Source: Cyclobacteriaceae bacterium
Lineage (GTDB): Bacteria; Bacteroidota; Bacteroidia; Cytophagales; Cyclobacteriaceae
Reading direction: 5' to 3'
Length of the DNA stretch: 64,000 bases
Assembly (NCBI GenBank): GCA_019638395.1
Contig: JAHBTX010000002.1
Location: forward strand, 868,001 to 932,000
The translations under genes were made by a program, and so were the position numbers. Numbering within the stretch: position 1 is the first letter of the stretch; each line of letters opens with the position of its first letter. This document shows, piece by piece, positions 44,381 through 52,527 of the stretch. The notes beneath the pieces are model-generated. The model saw only the letters and a list, made by a program, of their open reading frames with translations, was not told the DNA's origin and searched no databases.

Positions 44381-45721
44381 ATGGCTATACTTTCAAAAGA
44401 AGAAGCAAAGAAAATCCTGGAAAAGGTAGTGGGCTACTCCAAAGCCGATGGCATTGAAGCCGGCTTGAATGGTGGAGATGGGGGCAACATTCGCTACGCA
44501 CGCAACAGTGTTTCCACAGCCGGAGAAGACAGCAATGTGAGCCTCTCGGTATCAGTAAATTTTGGAAAGAAATCCGGAGCGGCATCTATCAACGAGTTTG
44601 ATGATGTATCGCTTGAAAAAGTAGTAAGGCGCGCGGAAGAGCTTGCAAAACTTGCTCCTGAAAATCCAGAGTTTATGGATCCACTCGGGCCACAAACCTA
44701 TGGCCCCGAAGCAAAGACCTTCATCGAATCAACAGCAAAGATTACTCCCGAGTATCGGGCGCAAGCCGCTGCCGATAGTATTAATCCTGCGACTAAGAAA
44801 GATATTACCGCTGCCGGTTATCTGGAAGACAACCGTGGCTTTAATGCACAGATGAATAGCAAAGGATTGTTCACCTACAACCAGGCAACAGGTGTAAACT
44901 TTACCGTTACCATGCGCAGTAATGATGGCACCGGTTCGGGTTGGGTAGCGCGTAACTTTAACGATGTAAGCAAACTCAACACGGCCGAAGCTTCGCAGAT
45001 AGCAATCGAAAAAGCACTGCAATCGCGCAATGCAAAAGCAATTGAGCCAGGTAAGTACACCGTAATACTTGAACCAAATGCTGCTGCCGATTTATTGGGG
45101 TTAATGCTAAACTTCAATGCGCGCCAGGCCGATGAAGGCCGCAGCTTCCTTTCTAAAAAAGGTGGTGGTACCAAGTTAGGTGAAAAGCTCGTGGATGAAC
45201 GTGTAAACATTTATACTGATCCGTGGAATGAAGAAGTGCCTACTGCCAACCAGGCTGGTGGTTTACCACGCAAGCGCATGGATTTGATTAAAGGTGGTGT
45301 TGTGTCCAATCTTTTTTACGATCGCTACTGGGCGCAACAAAAAGGAGTGGAGCCAACTCCGTTTCCTGGAAACAGAATTATGGAAGGTGGCAATGCTTCG
45401 ATAGAAGATATGATTAAAGACACCAAGAAGGGTGTGCTTGTAACGCGCTTCTGGTACATACGGGCTGTTGATCCGCAAACATTGCTATACACAGGTCTTA
45501 CCCGCGATGGAACTTTCTACATCGAAAATGGAAAGATCAAACATCCGATTAAAAACTTCCGTTTTAATGAGAGCCCGATTATCATGTTGAACAATCTGGA
45601 AACCTTGGGCAAGCAAATGCGCGTGGCCAGTGGTGGTGGCCCCGGTGGAGGCGGCAGTGCATTGGTGCCGGCTATGAAAATCCGCGACTTTACGTTTACC
45701 AGTTTGTCGGATGCCGTGTAG
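44381..45721 (+). CDS. TldE/PmbA-type subunit
   Basis: 446 residues without a signal peptide (MAILSKEEAKKILEKVVGYS). It has the TldD/PmbA fold, but the HExxxH motif is absent; where TldD has it this protein reads TVILEPNAAADLLGLMLNFN. That is the mark of TldE (PmbA), the non-catalytic partner. Motifs GLPRKRMDLIKGGVVSNLFY and YTGLTRDGTFYIENGKIKHP are typical. The C-terminus is MKIRDFTFTSLSDAV. No export signal is present although the two upstream TldD copies have one, so the partners may sit in different compartments unless TldE is co-exported by a hitchhiker mechanism. Followed by a terminator, and then a stub of a second tldE 3' end. Confidence 0.9.
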   Translation: MAILSKEEAKKILEKVVGYSKADGIEAGLNGGDGGNIRYARNSVSTAGEDSNVSLSVSVNFGKKSGAASINEFDDVSLEKVVRRAEELAKLAPENPEFMDPLGPQTYGPEAKTFIESTAKITPEYRAQAAADSINPATKKDITAAGYLEDNRGFNAQMNSKGLFTYNQATGVNFTVTMRSNDGTGSGWVARNFNDVSKLNTAEASQIAIEKALQSRNAKAIEPGKYTVILEPNAAADLLGLMLNFNARQADEGRSFLSKKGGGTKLGEKLVDERVNIYTDPWNEEVPTANQAGGLPRKRMDLIKGGVVSNLFYDRYWAQQKGVEPTPFPGNRIMEGGNASIEDMIKDTKKGVLVTRFWYIRAVDPQTLLYTGLTRDGTFYIENGKIKHPIKNFRFNESPIIMLNNLETLGKQMRVASGGGPGGGGSALVPAMKIRDFTFTSLSDAV

Positions 45722-45746
45722 ATTTTAACCGAGTAAAACAGATAAG

Positions 45747-45777
45747 AGCCGTCTTGAATTTCGAGACGGCTTTTTTG
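45747..45777 (+). terminator. Rho-independent terminator after tldE
   Basis: Stem AGCCGTCT / AGACGGCT with a 9-nt loop followed by TTTTTTG; 26 nt after the stop codon at 45721. Confidence 0.92.
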
Positions 45778-45811
45778 TTTTGAATCAAATCAGAATTACT
45801 TGTTACTGCCC

Positions 45812-45859
45812 TTAAAAGTGCGCGACTTTACATTCTCCAGTTTGGCAGATGCCGTGTAA
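45812..45859 (+). pseudogene. 3' end remnant of a second tldE copy
   Basis: The DNA from about 45812 to 45870 repeats that at 45678-45735 (the end of tldE and just past its stop). Read in frame it gives LKVRDFTFSSLADAV then TAA, against MKIRDFTFTSLSDAV and TAG in the intact gene, and the following CTTTAACCA also matches TTTTAACCG. Nothing of the gene before it is left. This looks like the tail of a lost tandem tldE copy, or a duplication that took only the end. Confidence 0.75.
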
Positions 45860-45959
45860 ACTTTAACCACATGCAGCATTGGTGATTAGTCTATGCGCCT
45901 ATGCGGTTTTAGTTTTAGAATAATTGGTTTATCTTCGATAGAACTAATTCTTAAAAACT

Positions 45960-46178
45960 ATGAATACAGTTTTAGCACTTGGAATGCCCGGTATGGGCGA
46001 ATGGTTGATAATCGCATTAGTGTTTTTGTTACCTGTATTTGCACTAATTGATATTTTACGTAATCAATTTAAAGGAGCTAACGATAAGTTAATCTGGGTA
46101 GTTGTGGTTCTGTTTTTACCAATGGTTGGTTCAATTTTGTACTTTATTATTGGCCGATCGCAACGGTTAACAAATTAA
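45960..46178 (+). CDS. Small membrane protein, phospholipase D-nuclease N-terminal (PLDc_N) type
   Basis: 72 residues, two membrane helices (LIIALVFLLPVFALIDIL and LIWVVVVLFLPMVGSILYFI) with the short basic loop RNQFKGANDK between them and GRSQRL at the end; this is the PLDc_N (PF13396-type) layout known from cardiolipin synthase N-termini and many stand-alone small proteins. No catalytic domain follows. Role unknown; may regulate membrane proteins. A TATCTTCG box is 22 nt upstream and a dispersed CTATGCGCCTATGCGG-like repeat lies just before it. Confidence 0.82.
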   Translation: MNTVLALGMPGMGEWLIIALVFLLPVFALIDILRNQFKGANDKLIWVVVVLFLPMVGSILYFIIGRSQRLTN

Positions 46179-46224
46179 AATTTACCACCAATGCTAATTT
46201 CTACACACTTAAAAGCATGAGGTT

Positions 46225-46412
46225 TATTTCAAAATTGTTGCACTAAAATATTCGGCCCCTATGGGGTCGTTTTTCTTTGTTTGCAAATAATTTTCTACCA
46301 ATATCCGACTCCTAACGGAGTCCTGTTCACTCTAAAATCCCGATAGGGATTTAATGTTGGTAGCAGAGCCAAACCCGAATTCAATACGATCCTGCAGGGA
46401 TCAAATGTTGAG
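46225..46412. repeat. Modular hairpin repeat, locus 1
   Basis: Four small palindromes in order: CCCCTATGGGG (46257-46267), GACTCCTAACGGAGTC (46307-46322), ATCCCGATAGGGAT (46337-46350, followed by TTAATGTTGGTAG) and GATCCTGCAGGGATC (46388-46402, followed by AAATGTTGAG). The same order with the same flanks (TTCAAA-TTGTTGCAC, TTCTACCAATATCC) is at 54767-55265. No coding sequence spans it. The rest of the 424-bp gap to 46602 holds another CTATGTGCCTATGTGG repeat and a weak T-tailed hairpin near 46475-46510. Confidence 0.8.
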
Positions 46413-46602
46413 GCAAACAGAAAGAAGCATAAGTAATTGATCTATGTGCCTATGTGGTTTAAAATTTTGAGACTACCCCGGAACCGTTTTCGGGATTTTC
46501 TTTTTTTCACATATCCTTACAGGAATCTCCGCTCATATAATTATCAGCCCGGAGTAGTTATCTGAGCGTATAAAATCCAAAATTGCAGGTTGCAATACGG
46601 CA

Positions 46603-47229
46603 ATGACACCGGCAGGGAATAAGTTTTTCTTTACACGCCTTCAATACGAATCGGGCGATTGGGATGTGGATCAGCGCATGCCTGTAAACGTGTTGAACTC
46701 GCTCATTGAATATACTACGCTTAAGATCGACACAAACGAAAACATAGTATCGCTTGCCAGCGATGAAATTTTTCGATGCCCCTTTTGCTACCTCAGTGGT
46801 CATAAGCTGGTAGAGTTTACAACACAAGAGCGCGAGAATTTTAAAAAGTATATTGATAATGGTGGCTTTGTGTTTGTAGATGATTGCAACCACGATATTG
46901 ATGGATTGTTTGCCAAATCGTTTGAGACAGAAATGGAACGCACGTTTGGTAAAAACGCGTTGAAGAAAATCCCTAACAACCACTCTCTCTATTCAGCCTT
47001 CTTCCAGTTTGAGGGGCCACCCACCACCGCCCAGGAACTAAACGGCTGGGGCGATGACATTGTGCACGATTACCTCAAAGCCATTGAAGTAAACAATCGC
47101 ATTGGTGTTTTATACAGTAACAAAGATTATGGCTGCGAATGGGATTACGACTTTCGTAACAAACGATTTTACAAAATTGACAACACACGCTTTAGCGTGA
47201 ATATTATAATGTACGCATTGACCAGTTAA
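46603..47229 (+). CDS. DUF4159 domain protein
   Basis: 208 residues, no clear signal peptide from this ATG. The frame is open upstream without another ATG, so an earlier non-ATG start cannot be excluded. DUF4159 motifs are GNKFFFTRLQYESGDWDVDQ, IFRCPFCYLSGHKLVEFT, ENFKKYIDNGGFVFVDDCNH, LNGWGDDIVHDYLKAIEVNN, RIGVLYSNKDYGCEWDYDF. This ThuA/GATase-like domain of unknown chemistry recurs in Bacteroidota and Planctomycetes upstream of MoxR-DUF58-BatA-like genes. First gene of the operon to 54184; it ends 3 nt before moxR. Confidence 0.85.
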   Translation: MTPAGNKFFFTRLQYESGDWDVDQRMPVNVLNSLIEYTTLKIDTNENIVSLASDEIFRCPFCYLSGHKLVEFTTQERENFKKYIDNGGFVFVDDCNHDIDGLFAKSFETEMERTFGKNALKKIPNNHSLYSAFFQFEGPPTTAQELNGWGDDIVHDYLKAIEVNNRIGVLYSNKDYGCEWDYDFRNKRFYKIDNTRFSVNIIMYALTS

Positions 47230-47231
47230 CC

Positions 47232-48236
47232 ATGACAGAATTAAGCACAGCCGAAAAATCGGTAGAAGAGATAATTGCCAGTTTGGGCAGATTGAAAAAG
47301 GAGATTCACAAAACCATTGTAGGGCAGGAAGAGATTATTGATCAATTGCTGATCACGTTTCTTGCCGGTGGCCACGGTTTGCTGGAAGGTGTGCCTGGTC
47401 TTGCCAAAACGTTAATGATCCGTTCCTTATCGGAAGCAATTAGTTTAAAGTTTAAGCGTATTCAGTTTACGCCCGACTTAATGCCAACGGATATTATCGG
47501 AACCGAAATTCTGGAGGAAGATCACGGCACAGGCAAGCGTGTTTTTAAATTCAACAAAGGCCCCATCTTTGCCAACATTATTCTGGCCGATGAGATTAAC
47601 CGAACTTCTCCCAAGACGCAATCGGCATTGCTTGAAGCGATGCAAGAGTTTGAAGTTACCTATGGCGGAGTAACGTATCCACTCGATCGCCCTTTCTTCA
47701 TTCTTGCTACACAAAACCCGATTGAACAAGCCGGAACATTTCCATTACCGGAAGCACAACTCGATCGCTTTCTATTATTCATTAAAGTAAGTTATCCCAC
47801 AGCAGAAGAAGAACGTGCCATCCTTAGCGGAACCACTGGTCGCAAAGGTGCGGCTATTGAAAAAGTAATGGAGGGCAACCAGATTCTGGAAGCACAAAAA
47901 ATTGTACGCGATGTACACATCAATGCTGCTTTGATTGGTTGGGTGAGTGAATTGGTGCGGGCTACTCGACCGAAAGAAACAACAGTAAAATATGTGCGCG
48001 AATGGGTGCGTTGGGGTGCAGGGCCGCGTGCCGGCCAAGCTATGATTCTTACGGCTAAAGCAAGAGCCTTGCTGCAAGGTAGATTAGCAGTAACACAAGA
48101 AGACATTAAACATGTGGCCTATCCTGTGTTGCGCCATCGCATACTTGTAAACTTTAAAGCAGAAGCGGAAGGCATTACTTCTGATGAGGTAACGAAACAT
48201 TTGCTGGAAACCATTACAGCTGAAAAAATTCGATAG
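47232..48236 (+). CDS. MoxR-type AAA ATPase
   Basis: 334 residues. Walker A GVPGLAKTLMIRSLSEA (about 58-72), Walker B ILADEINRTSPKTQSALLEA, sensor 1 FFILATQNPIEQAGTFPLPE, and the AAA lid with YVREWVRWGAGPRAGQAMIL. MoxR ATPases act as chaperones or disassembly machines with von Willebrand factor proteins, in the cytoplasm. The next gene is its usual partner (DUF58). Homology is clear. Cellular target unknown. Confidence 0.95.
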   Translation: MTELSTAEKSVEEIIASLGRLKKEIHKTIVGQEEIIDQLLITFLAGGHGLLEGVPGLAKTLMIRSLSEAISLKFKRIQFTPDLMPTDIIGTEILEEDHGTGKRVFKFNKGPIFANIILADEINRTSPKTQSALLEAMQEFEVTYGGVTYPLDRPFFILATQNPIEQAGTFPLPEAQLDRFLLFIKVSYPTAEEERAILSGTTGRKGAAIEKVMEGNQILEAQKIVRDVHINAALIGWVSELVRATRPKETTVKYVREWVRWGAGPRAGQAMILTAKARALLQGRLAVTQEDIKHVAYPVLRHRILVNFKAEAEGITSDEVTKHLLETITAEKIR

Positions 48237-48239
48237 TTT

Positions 48240-49139
48240 ATGATTGATGCGCGCGTAAAAGAACTGCTTAATCCTTCCGTGCTTAACACGGTTAGCGGAT
48301 TGGAGTTGGTAGCGCGTGTAATTGTGGAGGGTTTTATGAGTGGCAGCAACAAAAGCCAATCAGTAGGATCGGGGCAAGAGTTTAGTCAGTATCGCAATTA
48401 CCAACCCGGTGATGATCTGCGCCAACTGGATTGGAAGATGTTTGCACGGAGTGAACGCTATTACATCAAAGAAGCCGAAATTGAAACCAACATCACGGTG
48501 AAGTTTATGTTGGATGCCAGCCGCTCAATGGCATATGCCGAAGGTGAACTCAGCAAACTTCAATATGCCAAAGTATTGATGGCCGCTTTGGCTTTTCTGG
48601 CTCGCAAGCAAAGCGATACGTTTGGTTTGTTTGCTGTAAACGATCAACAAATAAACACACTGCTGCCGCGCTTTGAACAACAACAGTTTATGCGATTCCT
48701 GTTGGAGTTGATCAACATTCAAAGCGATGGCAAGTGGGAAAACTCAGGTCGCGAAGAGCAATTGTTCGATCATCATGGCAAGGAAATGATTGTGTTCTTT
48801 ACCGACATGTATGATGCCGAAGGCGATCTGCAGCGTTTTATCTCGCGATTAAAAACTTCGCGCAACGAGGTGGTGATTTTTCATTTGATGGGTAAGCACG
48901 AACAGGAACTCGATTATGAAGGCTCGCTTACGTTCGAAGATCTGGAGACAAACGTTCGAACCAAGGTAAACACGGTGCTTCATAAAAAAGAATATGCAGC
49001 GCGTGTAGCAAATTGGATACAAGACACACGCATGTGGATGTTGGAGAAAGACATCAGCTATCATGTGGTAACCTTACAGCAAGGCGCTGAAAGTGTGTTG
49101 CGCGATTTCTTGGTAACCCGTAAGCGATTGGCGCGATGA
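48240..49139 (+). CDS. DUF58 domain protein
   Basis: 299 residues, no membrane helix. Motif GSGQEFSQYRNYQPGDDLRQ followed by LDWKMFARSERYYIKEAEIE is the DUF58 signature (Y-x-x-GDDxRxxDWxxxARxxxxxxKE). The N-terminal SGLELVARVIVEGFMSG and the von Willebrand-like middle (VKFMLDASRSMAYAEGELSK: D-x-S-x-S-M, a MIDAS-type motif) show that it has a VWA-like core. Works with MoxR. Start 3 nt after moxR stop; overlaps the next ATG (49136). Confidence 0.94.
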   Translation: MIDARVKELLNPSVLNTVSGLELVARVIVEGFMSGSNKSQSVGSGQEFSQYRNYQPGDDLRQLDWKMFARSERYYIKEAEIETNITVKFMLDASRSMAYAEGELSKLQYAKVLMAALAFLARKQSDTFGLFAVNDQQINTLLPRFEQQQFMRFLLELINIQSDGKWENSGREEQLFDHHGKEMIVFFTDMYDAEGDLQRFISRLKTSRNEVVIFHLMGKHEQELDYEGSLTFEDLETNVRTKVNTVLHKKEYAARVANWIQDTRMWMLEKDISYHVVTLQQGAESVLRDFLVTRKRLAR

Positions 49140-50293
49140 TGGCTCAACCTGCATATTTATGGGCATTGCTTGCTTTAACAATTCCGTTTGCTATTCATTT
49201 GCTTAGTCGCAAAGAAGGAAGAGTAATTCCAGTGGGTAGTTTGCGCCATCTACAAGAAACGGCCTCTCAACAATTTCGGGGGATTAAGTTGAATGAGTTA
49301 CTCTTGCTTGCCCTGCGATTGTGGTTGTTGTTATTGTTTGTTTTGTTGCTTGCTGGATTCAATTGGAATACAAGTAACCATAAGTGGGTTGTAGTTGATC
49401 CGACACTTAATAATCATCCGGAAGTACGCGCATTTGCAGACAGCCTGCAGTCAAATGGTTACGAGTGGCATTGGTTTACGAATGGGTTCCCGCATCAGGA
49501 TCAAAATCCGGAAGCGGTTCAAAATTATTGGCCGGTAATAAATGAACTACGCACACAGGCTGTTAGCGAGGCAATTGTAGTTTCAGCAAGCCTGTTGAAA
49601 AACTTTAATGGATCACTTCAAACTTTGCCAACCTTTATCACCTGGCAAACATTTGAATTGCCGGAACAAACATTTGATGCGTTTGCAGTTAAACAAAGTA
49701 ATTATAACATAGTAAGACGCGGAACCTCAAACTCAACACAAACGCGTTTCGTAACCGATACAGTAACTACTCTACCCGACTCTGTATTCATGCTGGCCCC
49801 CGTTCGGGTTGCGATCAATAACGATAACAGCCTTGAATCAGCAGCACAATTGGTGGCGGCATCCTTAAAAGCGATTCAAACAACTGTACCTCTTGAAATA
49901 GTTTCAGCAGAGGTGAACAATACCGATTGGATAATATGGCTATCAGCTAAAACTATTCCCGACACACGTGCAAACCTGATCACGATTGACAATACGCCTG
50001 GAAAAATTCTTGAACAGATTACACCCGAAAAATGGGTTATACATGAACTAACTATTGATCGAGCCTTACAGGAGAACTTCACAGTTCAATTGGCTGCGCT
50101 TCTCACAACCCACGCAAAGACAGAACAGCAAGTGGCTTTGCATGATCGAAGATCCATGCCTGATGTATTAACAACCAGCAATCAAGCAACAGTTACGAAC
50201 AAAGCATCTGCAACTATGAGTTGGCCGCTTTTAATAGTGTTTATCATTTCGCTTTTGGCGGAACGGATTGTTGCCTTTATCCGCAAACAATGA
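49136..50293 (+). CDS. BatA N-terminal domain membrane protein
   Basis: 385 residues. N-terminal BatA motif QPAYLWALLALTIPFAIHLL then LRHLQETASQQFRGIKLNEL and a membrane helix (LLLALRLWLLLLFVLLLAGF), a large periplasmic middle of unknown fold, and a C-terminal TM (WPLLIVFIISLLAERIVAFI). No von Willebrand MIDAS motif is present, unlike BatA/BatB proper. ATG at 49136 or 49139. The stop overlaps the next start as ATGA (50290). Probably presents a periplasmic platform for the MoxR/DUF58 pair. Confidence 0.82.
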   Translation: MMAQPAYLWALLALTIPFAIHLLSRKEGRVIPVGSLRHLQETASQQFRGIKLNELLLLALRLWLLLLFVLLLAGFNWNTSNHKWVVVDPTLNNHPEVRAFADSLQSNGYEWHWFTNGFPHQDQNPEAVQNYWPVINELRTQAVSEAIVVSASLLKNFNGSLQTLPTFITWQTFELPEQTFDAFAVKQSNYNIVRRGTSNSTQTRFVTDTVTTLPDSVFMLAPVRVAINNDNSLESAAQLVAASLKAIQTTVPLEIVSAEVNNTDWIIWLSAKTIPDTRANLITIDNTPGKILEQITPEKWVIHELTIDRALQENFTVQLAALLTTHAKTEQQVALHDRRSMPDVLTTSNQATVTNKASATMSWPLLIVFIISLLAERIVAFIRKQ

Positions 50294-52527
50294 AGCAGCA
50301 ACTTCCATATCGCCTCAAACCGTTACAAAGAAGCTACATCTTAATCAAGGTTGTTGAAGTGGCCACGCTTTGTCTGGCCATTGGTTTGTTAACATGGGCC
50401 TTGCTTGGGTGGATCAACGTAAGCGATGCGACTCGATGGATCACTACAATACTTGTTGCAGGACTGTCGGCAATCACAATGGCATACTTTCAAAGATTGT
50501 TTGCATTGGATTCTAACCTCCTGATTCGGATTTTAAATAACAACTATCCTGAGCTTGAAGAAAGTGTGGACTTACTTGTTAGCGATGAAGCGGAACTGAA
50601 TTTGGTGCAACGCATTCAGCGCAGTCGCATTGAAAAGAAATTCGAACACATTTATCCGCAAATAAAAATTCCAAACAATGTAAAGGCTACATCTAAGACG
50701 GCAGCGGCTTTGGTTTTTGCATCTCTGATGTTGATGGCCTTTGCACCAGATGTAAATCAAACGGAACAAGGACCTTTAAAGCAAGAGATAGAAAAGCTCA
50801 ATGCACAGGTTGAAGAAACAAAACTCGAATCGATACTTGTTACCATCACGCCTCCGGCCTACATGGCGCAACCTACTCACACGGCCAACGATTTACACCT
50901 GGTTGTGCCCGAAGGAAGTACGGTAAGCTGGAAGATTACATTTAACAAACCAGCATCGGCTGCTTTGATTTTTTCGGGTCGGGATTCAGTAGCACTGGCA
51001 TCTGATAAGGTAAAAACCTACACGCGCAAAATCACCGATGCGGGATTTTATCAACTTGTATGGCAGGACAAAGGCAACTGGATTCTTTCGGACTATTATA
51101 AAATTGAAATCGTAAAAGATCAACCACCCAAACTTGATATTACCAACCTGGAACAGTTTACAAAGTTTGCGTTTGCGCAACCGCTTAAGGTTGAGGTAAA
51201 GGCTTCTTTGCAGGATGACTTTGAATTGGCCGAAGCATCGGTGATTGCAACCGTAAGCAAAGGCAGTGGCGAATCGGTAAAGTTTCGGGAAGAGAGATTA
51301 AAGTTTGATAGCCCCCCGCGCATTAGCGGTAAACAAGTACAGGCAGCGGTTACGCTCGATTTAATAAAGCTGGGATTGGAACCAGGCGATGAACTCTATT
51401 TTTATGTGGAGGCAAATGATAATAAAGTTCCTATTTCAAATTATAGTCGCACGGAAACATTTTTTATAGCCATACAAGACACAACCCAATACAGTGCGGT
51501 TGAAGACGAAGGCTTGGGTGTGGATTTGATGCCAGAATATTTTCGCAGCCAGCGGCAGATTATCATCGATACTGAAAAGCTTCTGAAAGAAAAAAAGAAA
51601 ATTACCACGCAGCAGTTCAAGTTTACAAGCAACGAATTAGGTTACGATCAGAAAGTACTTCGCTTGCGGTACGGACAATTTATGGGCGAAGAATTTGAAG
51701 ACCAGATTGGAGGCGCAGCAGTATCGCCAGCTGATCTGGATAAAGACGAAACAGCCGAAGAGACAGTTTTACGATTGAGTCACCAACACGATACAGAGAA
51801 TGAACACAATCTGGTAGAGCAGAAAAAAGCGACAGTTGATACGCATGATCACGAGCACGGGGAAGATGAAAAAGATCCGCTGGCTGCATTTGCGCATCAA
51901 CACGATGATGGCGAGCAGGCAACTTTTTTTGTTGAGTCGGTTCGGGCTAAATTAAAAGCGGCACTTACCGTGATGTGGGATGCTGAATTATACCTACGCT
52001 TATACGAACCCGAAAAATCTTTACCCTATCAATACACTGCATTGAAACTGTTGAAAGAGATCAGCAACGACTCGCGCATTTATGTACATCGCACGGGTTT
52101 TGATCCGCCACCCTTAAAAGAAGAGAAGAGATTAAGTGGCGATCTGGCTGAAGTACGATCGTACACCGGAATTTCGAAACGACCCGATCAACAAGATTAT
52201 CCTGCCATTCGCCAGGCACAACAAGTGTTGGAAAAATTGATAGTTGGAAATAAAAATCTTACGGATAAAGATAAGCTTGTGCTTACACAAGCGGGCAATG
52301 AACTGGCTGCTGCTGCGCTTGAACAACCGGGTAAATACCTGGATGGCCTATCCGTTTTGAAAAAATTGGTAGAGGGTAACGTGCCCGAGACAGAATGGCA
52401 AAGCAGTATTGCAGTGCTGCGAAAGATTTTTATGCAGGTAGCACCACGCGCTCAGGAATCGCCTTCTGAAAAAACACAAGCTGTGCATGTGCTTGATCAG
52501 CAATTTTTAAAAAACCTGAATGATTAG
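50290..52527 (+). CDS. DUF4175-family membrane protein with His-rich segment
   Basis: 745 residues from the ATG at 50290 that overlaps the BatA-like stop. Two or three N-terminal membrane helices (VVEVATLCLAIGLLTWALLG, WITTILVAGLSAITMAYF, AAALVFASLMLMAFAP), then a periplasmic beta-rich region (SVSW-type strands: VPEGSTVSWKITFNKPASAA, GDELYFYVEANDNKVPIS). Around residue 497-540 is a histidine-rich stretch with HQHD, HDHEHGEDE and HQHDDGE that could bind divalent metals. The C-terminal part has helices (SIAVLRKIFMQVAPRA). DUF4175 is named by overall layout and position. Role unknown. Confidence 0.82.
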   Translation: MKQQLPYRLKPLQRSYILIKVVEVATLCLAIGLLTWALLGWINVSDATRWITTILVAGLSAITMAYFQRLFALDSNLLIRILNNNYPELEESVDLLVSDEAELNLVQRIQRSRIEKKFEHIYPQIKIPNNVKATSKTAAALVFASLMLMAFAPDVNQTEQGPLKQEIEKLNAQVEETKLESILVTITPPAYMAQPTHTANDLHLVVPEGSTVSWKITFNKPASAALIFSGRDSVALASDKVKTYTRKITDAGFYQLVWQDKGNWILSDYYKIEIVKDQPPKLDITNLEQFTKFAFAQPLKVEVKASLQDDFELAEASVIATVSKGSGESVKFREERLKFDSPPRISGKQVQAAVTLDLIKLGLEPGDELYFYVEANDNKVPISNYSRTETFFIAIQDTTQYSAVEDEGLGVDLMPEYFRSQRQIIIDTEKLLKEKKKITTQQFKFTSNELGYDQKVLRLRYGQFMGEEFEDQIGGAAVSPADLDKDETAEETVLRLSHQHDTENEHNLVEQKKATVDTHDHEHGEDEKDPLAAFAHQHDDGEQATFFVESVRAKLKAALTVMWDAELYLRLYEPEKSLPYQYTALKLLKEISNDSRIYVHRTGFDPPPLKEEKRLSGDLAEVRSYTGISKRPDQQDYPAIRQAQQVLEKLIVGNKNLTDKDKLVLTQAGNELAAAALEQPGKYLDGLSVLKKLVEGNVPETEWQSSIAVLRKIFMQVAPRAQESPSEKTQAVHVLDQQFLKNLND

